From Acidimicrobiales bacterium (lineage in GTDB: Bacteria > Actinomycetota > Acidimicrobiia > Acidimicrobiales > DATDAH01): 64,000 nucleotides of DNA. This document shows positions 59,601-64,000 of this stretch, piece after piece; position 1 is the first letter of the stretch; each line of letters opens with the position of its first letter. A program made the position numbers and the translations under genes. The notes beneath the pieces are model-generated. The model ran no database searches. It saw only the letters and a list, made by a program, of their open reading frames with translations, and was not told the origin of the DNA. The stretch lies in the NCBI GenBank assembly GCA_016794585.1, contig JAEUJM010000015.1:124001-188000 (forward strand), given 5' to 3'.

Positions 59601-60112
59601 CGCTCGGACAGGTCGCCGTCCACTCGGACACCGTGCCGGCGTGCGACCGCGTCCTCCCCGGCGTGCTGCCAGCGGGCGCGACCAGCCCGCCGATCGATTG
59701 CGTGAGCCCGCCCCTGGACAGCGACATCGTCAACGAGGTGGCGGTCTCGGCCTCCCCGGTGGGCGCCGGGGGCGAGGCGGTGGCGGAGCCCGTGCGAGCG
59801 AGCGCCACGGCGTCGGCCACCGTCGACAGCTCCACCACCACCACCAGCACGACGACCAGCACGACCACGACCAGCACGACCACGACCAGCACGACCTCCA
59901 GCACCTCGACGACGACGACGCCGGGGCCGACGACGTCGGTGACCCCGGCGCCGCCGGCGGTGGGGGCCGACGGCGCGGCCGCCGGAGACGGCCCGGGCGG
60001 CGGGCTGCTCGAGCGCCTGCCGGGCACCGGTGCCGGTCGCGTGGCCCCGCTCCTGGGGGCCGCGGCGCTGGCCATCGCCGCCGGTCTCGCCCTGCAGCGC
60101 CGCCTGCGCTGA
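56669..60112 (+). CDS. LPxTG-anchored surface protein with IgGFc-binding-like N-domain and DUF11-like repeats
   Basis: The product has 1,147 residues from a GTG with a GGGGAG site. After a signal peptide ('ASLAVVGVALATAAAPGSA') and a Thr/Pro spacer, residues about 70-530 match the IgGFc-binding/'PF17517-like' pattern ('DQLWTILSSEESGVPSQPIR', 'TRVAVDHWEDGYDVDPLGAP', 'PFEYTGLVVVATQDATTVTV', 'VITNRPVAVYLAAGDVDAGY'). Two DUF11-like modules follow, starting 390 bases apart at 'EKTVYRGHDSGAGC' and 'TEVYAGHDGGATC'. Further beta-sandwich domains and a Thr/Ser-rich stretch (59831-59920) come next. The end is a full sorting signal: LPGTG, a hydrophobic helix 'RVAPLLGAAALAIAAGLAL' and 'QRRLR'. A sortase should link it to the wall. 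No sortase gene is in this window. The gene at 60268 is a paralog. Confidence 0.88.
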   Translation: MRSRTRGGRAWASGASLAVVGVALATAAAPGSALPVGPTPTPTAPAPSTTTLPPSEADRTPGAPPGLVPPEPQVHYLPYRADQLWTILSSEESGVPSQPIRLIAAAAAPRSGTRVAVDHWEDGYDVDPLGAPGPTTEVTTLGAGGVLDLSDTVDLGLIGSLDPVGAGRPYHDGGDKVVSSQPVSVTAGGWPATTGAVHGGSSAVPDVAHQGTSFTLPVGEDAPFPSGTPTASPFEYTGLVVVATQDATTVTVAGGPAVTLDEGEAHLVDGGLHLGDTVITNRPVAVYLAAGDVDAGYEGRLFDLAPTTSWSDRYVTPVTSTNNSNEVVRAFLYNPLGSALTVTVERSNATTSTVSIPAHGQSSFLLSSDVGARFSAPGRPFTGLLVITTPEVANDSSAAYNWGVPLVPEDELTSSVIVPSGPGSANGTANYNPVWFAAAATTTVYVDRDGDPSTGGSVAPGGRRYDFSCPATALVPRVVADGGAPVCSTPSASTGTKGTGDADMTGAQLFTVDGTRLVAAWGQVPGLNAQNPALDLGAALAPVPEPTPTVSVEKTVYRGHDSGAGCDDGGEVVVGVSGDQVTFCFLVTNTGEVAVGPVSVADPDLGVDEADLDLPLAGDLARLEPGDSVGLSYEATVGGDVVNTVYVTAPALSPTGPPLPVAEAEASDSAVVDEVAPDLWLTTEVYAGHDGGATCGVGGPSLTTVVDAPVTWCFHVTNAGDTRLADVTLDDPALGVTEADLVALSGSLDGLDPGETTTLYLESRVTGAVVSSTTARAVPADPVGEPLPGLDPVEAQASASVSVVGPALTLLTEALDPFTGSNLDADDVVGSPGTNDGVPVVLAVGATTTARFTVANAGDVDISEVEVEGSGCDAPPALVAGDVGVPGVLEVGEVWELTCTVTVGAQGLVIDGVARGVTAFGPVPGSEVHETALLQVAAVGVQVQVRHPGSGDYVDTAVVPPRETASFRIVVANTGEAALGQVAVHSDTVPACDRVLPGVLPAGATSPPIDCVSPPLDSDIVNEVAVSASPVGAGGEAVAEPVRASATASATVDSSTTTTSTTTSTTTTSTTTTSTTSSTSTTTTPGPTTSVTPAPPAVGADGAAAGDGPGGGLLERLPGTGAGRVAPLLGAAALAIAAGLALQRRLR
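59831..59921 (+). repeat. Thr/Ser low-complexity repeat inside the surface-protein gene
   Basis: The DNA is a run of ACC/ACG triplets broken by AGC, with a recurring AGCACGACCACGACC unit. It codes a Thr/Ser spacer between the last folded domain and the sorting signal. Such runs often change length by slippage and act as flexible, possibly glycosylated stalks. Confidence 0.75.
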
Positions 60113-60120
60113 GACGGCCC

Positions 60121-60155
60121 AACCCTCGACCACGGATCGAGGCGAGTCGAGGGTT
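60121..60155. terminator. Hairpin after the LPxTG-protein gene
   Basis: AACCCTCGAC (60121-60130) pairs perfectly with GTCGAGGGTT (60146-60155) around a 15-base loop, nine bases after the stop codon. No T-run follows, so the termination strength is uncertain. Confidence 0.5.
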
Positions 60156-60172
60156 CCCGCTCGCATAGGCCG

Positions 60173-60190
60173 ACTGACCCAACGGTCAGT
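60173..60190. promoter_or_regulatory. Inverted repeat upstream of the second surface-protein gene
   Basis: ACTGACC-CAAC-GGTCAGT has perfect 7-bp arms and ends 77 bases before the ATG at 60268. Its core TGACC...GGTCA resembles TetR/GntR-type operators and the palindrome at 54357, but the spacing differs. Confidence 0.4.
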
Positions 60191-60267
60191 GGTTCCTCTG
60201 CGTCCCCCTCATCTCGGGGGGTGCCGTACCGAAAGATGCGGGACCTCTCACTCAGGAGCATTTGGCG

Positions 60268-63200
60268 ATGCGCGTCATGGCGGAGCAGTTCGACAAGTTC
60301 AAGGGCAAGGCGGCGGGCGGCCGCCGGCGGCCCTTCTCGTGGGGCCACGTGCTGGCACCGTTGGCGGTGGTGGCCGTGCTGGGGGCGGCCCTGGTCACGT
60401 CGCCGACGCGTGCGCCCTGGACGGCGCCGCCGGAGCTGACGGCGGCAGGGGAGCAGTTGCACTACCTCCCTCTCGACGCCCAGCAGTTCTACGACACGCT
60501 GCTCAGCGAGGAGCCGGGCCTGCCCGCACAGGACGTGCGCCTCATCAGCTCGATCATCTCGTCCCGCGCGGGCAACACCGTGGCCATCGACCACTGGGAG
60601 GACGGCTACGACGCCGACCCGATCGGCAGCCCGAGCTCGACGACCGAGGTCTCGACCATGGGTGAAGGGGAGGTCCAGGTCCTCGACAACGTCATCGTGC
60701 TCGCCAACATCGGTGACATCACCCCGGGTGGGTCGGGTCAGCCCTACTACGACGGCCGGGACAAGATCGTCTCGACCTCGCCCACCGTCGTGACCATGGG
60801 CGGGTGGGGGAACTCGACCGGCTCGGTGCACGCCGGCGCGTCGGCGGTGCCCGAGGTGTCCCGCTACGGCTACGCCTTCGAGAGCCCCGTCGGCGAGAAC
60901 ACGCCGTTCCCTTCGGGCAGCCCCACGGCCTCGCCGTGGGAGTACACCGGCCTGATCGTCGCTGCGGCGCAAGACGGCACCACCGTGAACATCACGGGGG
61001 AAGCACCGGTCAGCCTGGACGAGGGTGACCTGCACCTCGTCGACGGCGGCATTAACGTGGGCGACGACATCACGGCCGACAAGCCCATCGCCGTGTACCT
61101 CGCCACCGGCGACGTCGGCGCCGGCTTCGAGGGGCGGCTCTACGAGCTCACCCCGACCGAGCGCTGGACCGACACCTACTTCTCGCCGGTGACCTCGACC
61201 AACAACAGCGCCCGGGTCACCCGCGCGTTCCTCTACAACCCCGGCAGCTCGGCCATCACGGTGAACGTGACCCGCTCGAACGCGACGAGCACCACCGTCA
61301 CGGTTCCCGCCAACGGGCAGGCCAGCTACCTCTTCCCGTCCGACGTCGGCGCGAAGTTCGAGAGCAGCGGCAACCCCTTCTACGCCCTCCAGGTGATCAC
61401 CACGCCGGAGTCCGGCAACGACAGCAGCTCGTCGTGGAACTGGGGCTTCTCGCTCATCCCGCAGGCCTACCTGACGCCGATGGTCGTCCTCGGGTACGCC
61501 ACCGGCTCGTCCAACCTCACGGAGAACGACAGCGCGGTGTGGGTCGCTCCCGCCGCCGCAACCACGATCTACGTCGACCGCGACGGCGACACGTCCACCG
61601 GTCCGCTCACCGACGCGAACGGGAACAAGTACGACTTCAGCTGCGCGATGAACGCCCTGCGGCCGCGCCTGATCGCCGACGACGGCACCACCACCTGCCA
61701 CGTCCCCAGCGCCTTCACCAACGCAGTTGGCAGTGGCGACGCCGACATGACGGGTGCGCGCATCTACACCCTCGACGGCACGTCGCTGGCGGCGGCCTGG
61801 GGACAGGTCCCGGGGCTGAACGCACAGAACCCCGCCATCGACATGGGCACCACCGTGCTGCCCTTCCCGACCGTCGACCTCGACAAGACGTCGGTCATCG
61901 TGGACGACGACGGCGACGGGCTCGCCGACCCCGGCGAGACCATCCGCTACACCATCTCGGCCACCAACGCCGGCATCACCCCCGTCGACAACCTGCTGTT
62001 GAGCGACGAGGTGCCCGAGCACACCACCTACGTGCTGGGCACCACCGTCCACAACGGCAGCCCCATCCCCGACGATGGCTCGGGCACGCCCTTCCCCCTC
62101 GACGGCGCCGGGGTCACGCTCCCGCCGGCACTGTCGATCGGGCAGACCCGCACCGTGACCTTCGACGTGAAGGTGGACAAGCCGCTCGACCCGACCGTCA
62201 CCCAGATCGTCAACGAGGCCACCCTCGCCACGAGCTACGGCACGTACACCGACGTCGACGTGAAGCCCGTCTCGCCACCCGAGCCCGGCATCGCGCTCGC
62301 GAAGACCGTCTACCCCGGCCATGACGGCGGGGCGTCCTGCCAGGGCGCCGACCTCGTCGCCGGCACCAACGGCGACGCCGTCACCTACTGCTTCACCGTC
62401 ACCAACGACGGCGACACCTACCTCGGCACCGTGACCCTCGACGACCCGGACCTCGGCATCGACGACACGGACATGACCCTCGTCTCGGGCGACCCGTCGC
62501 TGGTCGCCGCCGGCGACACCGTGACGTGGGCCTACGAGACCACCATCGACGGTGACCTCACCAACACGGCGACCGCCACGGCGGCGCCCGTGGACGACCA
62601 GAACGTGCCCCTGCCCGACACCGGGCCCATCACCGACGACGACTCGGCCCAGGTGGACGAGGTGGCCCCCGCCCTCTCGATCGCCAAGACGATCTACCGC
62701 GGCCACGACGACGGCGCACTGTGCCAGGGCCAGGAGACCGCGACGGGCGTGAACGGTGACCCCGTGACCTACTGCTTCGCGGTCACCAACACCGGGGACA
62801 CGACCCTCGCCCCCGTCACCGTCAGCGACCCCGACCTCGGCATCGACCAGACCGACATGGGCGTCGTCTCCGGCGACCTCGCCCAGCTCGACCCGGGCGA
62901 CACCGCGATCCTCTACCACGAGACCACCCTCGACGGTGACCTCACCAACACCGCCACCGGCACCGGCACCCCGTCCGACCCGAACGGCGACCCCCTGCCC
63001 GGCGTCGACCCGGTCGACGACGACGACACCGCCGACGCCGACGAGGTGCACCCCGCCCTGTCGGTGGCGAAGACCGTGTACCAGGGCCACGACGCCGGGG
63101 CCTCCTGCCAGGGCAGCAACCTGGTCAACGCCCTGAACGGCGAGGACCTGACCTGGTGCTTCGTGGTCACCAACGACGGTGACACCGAGCTCGCCCCGAT

Positions 63201-64000
63201 CACCCTCGACGACGGCGACCTCGGCATCGACGAGACCGATATGACCGTCCTGTCCGGCACCCTGGCGACGCTCGCCCCCGGCGACTCGGTCGCCCTCTAC
63301 TACCAGGGCGCCGCCGCCGGCGACCTCACCAACACGGTCACCGCCACCGGCGTCCCCGCCGACGGCTCGAGCGACCCGCTGCCCGGGCTCACCCCGGTCA
63401 CCGACGAGGACGACGCTGCGGTCGACACCGTCGGCCCCGCCGTCACCATCCAGAAGACCGTCTACCGGGGCCACGACGCCGGTGCCGGCTGCGACGGCGT
63501 CGAGAACCTCTCGGGCCGCAACGGCGAAGAGGTCACCTGGTGCTTCCGGGTGACCAACAGCGGTGACACCGACCTGTCGCCGGTGACCCTCGTCGACGGC
63601 GACCTCGGCATCGACGAGAGCGACCTGACCGTCCTCTCGGGTGATCTCTCGAACCTGCCCGCCGGCGAGACCGCGGTCCTCTACCTCGAGGGCACGGTCG
63701 ACGGCGACCTGCACAACACCGCCGCCGTCACCGGCACCCCGGTCGACGGCAACGGCGACCCCCTCGTGGGCATCGACGACGTGACCGACGAGGACGACGC
63801 CACCATCGACGAGGTGGCCCCGGCCGTCTCGGTGGCCAAGACCGTCTACCGCGGCCACACCGCGGGCGCCGGCTGCCCCGGCGGCGAGCTGGTGAACGCC
63901 GCCAACGGCGGTGCGGTCACGTGGTGCTTCACCATCACCAACGACGGTGACACCCGCCTCGCCCCGGTCGAGCTGACCGACCTCGACCTCGGCATCGCCG
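60268..64000 (+). CDS. Surface protein with IgGFc-binding-like N-domain and 128-residue DUF11-like repeats, 3'-truncated by the window
   Basis: The ATG at 60268 follows AGGAG; 1,244 codons are seen before the window ends. A hydrophobic segment near residues 28-46 ('VLAPLAVVAVLGAALVTSPT') is the signal or anchor. Residues about 60-530 repeat the neighbour's domain ('TVAIDHWEDGYDADPIGSPS', 'SPWEYTGLIVAAAQDGTTVN', 'AAAWGQVPGLNAQNPAIDMG'), so the two genes arose by duplication. A 'DLDKTSVIVDDDGDGLADPG' DUF11 domain follows. From about residue 676 the protein is an array of 128-residue modules, each with 'KTVY.GHD.GA.C', 'TWCF.VTN.GDT.L.PVTL', 'DLGID..DMTVLSGDLA.L' and 'GDLTNTATATG.P.D'. The modules look like extracellular rods with one disulfide each. 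The C-terminal anchor is not seen. Confidence 0.88.
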   Translation, partial: MRVMAEQFDKFKGKAAGGRRRPFSWGHVLAPLAVVAVLGAALVTSPTRAPWTAPPELTAAGEQLHYLPLDAQQFYDTLLSEEPGLPAQDVRLISSIISSRAGNTVAIDHWEDGYDADPIGSPSSTTEVSTMGEGEVQVLDNVIVLANIGDITPGGSGQPYYDGRDKIVSTSPTVVTMGGWGNSTGSVHAGASAVPEVSRYGYAFESPVGENTPFPSGSPTASPWEYTGLIVAAAQDGTTVNITGEAPVSLDEGDLHLVDGGINVGDDITADKPIAVYLATGDVGAGFEGRLYELTPTERWTDTYFSPVTSTNNSARVTRAFLYNPGSSAITVNVTRSNATSTTVTVPANGQASYLFPSDVGAKFESSGNPFYALQVITTPESGNDSSSSWNWGFSLIPQAYLTPMVVLGYATGSSNLTENDSAVWVAPAAATTIYVDRDGDTSTGPLTDANGNKYDFSCAMNALRPRLIADDGTTTCHVPSAFTNAVGSGDADMTGARIYTLDGTSLAAAWGQVPGLNAQNPAIDMGTTVLPFPTVDLDKTSVIVDDDGDGLADPGETIRYTISATNAGITPVDNLLLSDEVPEHTTYVLGTTVHNGSPIPDDGSGTPFPLDGAGVTLPPALSIGQTRTVTFDVKVDKPLDPTVTQIVNEATLATSYGTYTDVDVKPVSPPEPGIALAKTVYPGHDGGASCQGADLVAGTNGDAVTYCFTVTNDGDTYLGTVTLDDPDLGIDDTDMTLVSGDPSLVAAGDTVTWAYETTIDGDLTNTATATAAPVDDQNVPLPDTGPITDDDSAQVDEVAPALSIAKTIYRGHDDGALCQGQETATGVNGDPVTYCFAVTNTGDTTLAPVTVSDPDLGIDQTDMGVVSGDLAQLDPGDTAILYHETTLDGDLTNTATGTGTPSDPNGDPLPGVDPVDDDDTADADEVHPALSVAKTVYQGHDAGASCQGSNLVNALNGEDLTWCFVVTNDGDTELAPITLDDGDLGIDETDMTVLSGTLATLAPGDSVALYYQGAAAGDLTNTVTATGVPADGSSDPLPGLTPVTDEDDAAVDTVGPAVTIQKTVYRGHDAGAGCDGVENLSGRNGEEVTWCFRVTNSGDTDLSPVTLVDGDLGIDESDLTVLSGDLSNLPAGETAVLYLEGTVDGDLHNTAAVTGTPVDGNGDPLVGIDDVTDEDDATIDEVAPAVSVAKTVYRGHTAGAGCPGGELVNAANGGAVTWCFTITNDGDTRLAPVELTDLDLGIA
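62302..64000 (+). repeat. In-gene tandem array with an exact 384-nt period
   Basis: The conserved 'AAG ACn nTC/GTG TAC' codon set (Lys-Thr-Val-Tyr) starts at 62302, 62686, 63070, 63454 and 63838, which is exactly 384 bases (128 codons) each time. Four complete units and the start of a fifth are in view, and the array continues past the right edge. There is no indel between units over 1.5 kb. Confidence 0.9.

Noticed and set aside
59524-63858. Minus-strand frame of 1,444 codons antisense to the surface-protein genes
   Set aside because: It mirrors the 384-nt repeats of the plus strand, ends without relation to a promoter, and its text ('VVGDHEAPG', 'GVVAGVDGL' units) is the complement of the real modules.
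62302-64000. Regular repeats considered as a CRISPR or integron array
   Set aside because: The 384-nt units are in one reading frame, code a conserved 128-residue module and lack unique spacers, so they are protein repeats.

Overview
The window is uniformly high-GC DNA with GTG and TTG starts beside ATG, dense gene packing and TAnnnT-type -10 boxes placed directly before some starts. F420-type oxidoreductases, a LuxR-type ATPase regulator, two TetR regulators, a DUF222/HNH protein, an LPxTG-type sorting signal and a HelD-like helicase together suggest a Gram-positive actinobacterium. The class Acidimicrobiia is my inference from the gene mix, not something I could test. No rRNA, tRNA, CRISPR array, insertion sequence or prophage is visible.

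The dominant theme is the cell surface. Thirteen of about 37 genes, covering roughly 32 kb or half of the window, encode exported repeat proteins. They are an Fn3/S-layer-homology protein (1.5-3.9 kb), a Tat-exported PhoX-like protein (4-5.4 kb), two tandem giant NHL-propeller proteins of about 1,780 residues each (5.4-16.2 kb), an RTX protein overlapping an FG-GAP/Ig/RTX protein (23.3-27.7 kb), a small secreted protein and another RTX protein (37.5-39.5 kb), a small camelysin-like protein followed by an SbsA-like Ig-repeat protein (46.6-49.8 kb), a secreted beta-propeller (52.1-53.4 kb), and two tandem paralogous surface proteins at the right end (56.7-64 kb). The first of that last pair ends in an LPGTG sorting signal. 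The second runs off the window inside an array of exactly 384-nt repeats.

Housekeeping and metabolic genes lie between these blocks: a YdeI/OmpD-associated protein, an Hsp15-like S4 protein, a short HelD-like helicase, an LLM-class F420 enzyme, and a TetR gene divergent from a deazaflavin-dependent reductase with two near-identical 15-bp operators between them. Nitrogen metabolism is represented by glutamine synthetase III (with a GlnR-like 11-nt-phased half-site array upstream), glnE and glutamine-dependent nadE. Signalling genes include a GAF-GGDEF diguanylate cyclase, a PAS-GAF-PP2C phosphatase and a large LuxR-family regulator with a degenerate P-loop. A hemerythrin-like protein carries a histone-H1-like Lys/Ala tail.

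The most interesting uncharacterised candidates are four. One is the three-gene operon at 54.4-56.5 kb, with two ferritin-like proteins (one with a complete E/ExxH/E/ExxH di-iron signature) and a palindromic operator upstream. The second is the hemerythrin/histone-like fusion. The third is the RTX/FG-GAP pair preceded by a DtxR/IdeR-like box that contains the start codon. The fourth is the camelysin-like/SbsA-like surface pair separated by strong hairpins.
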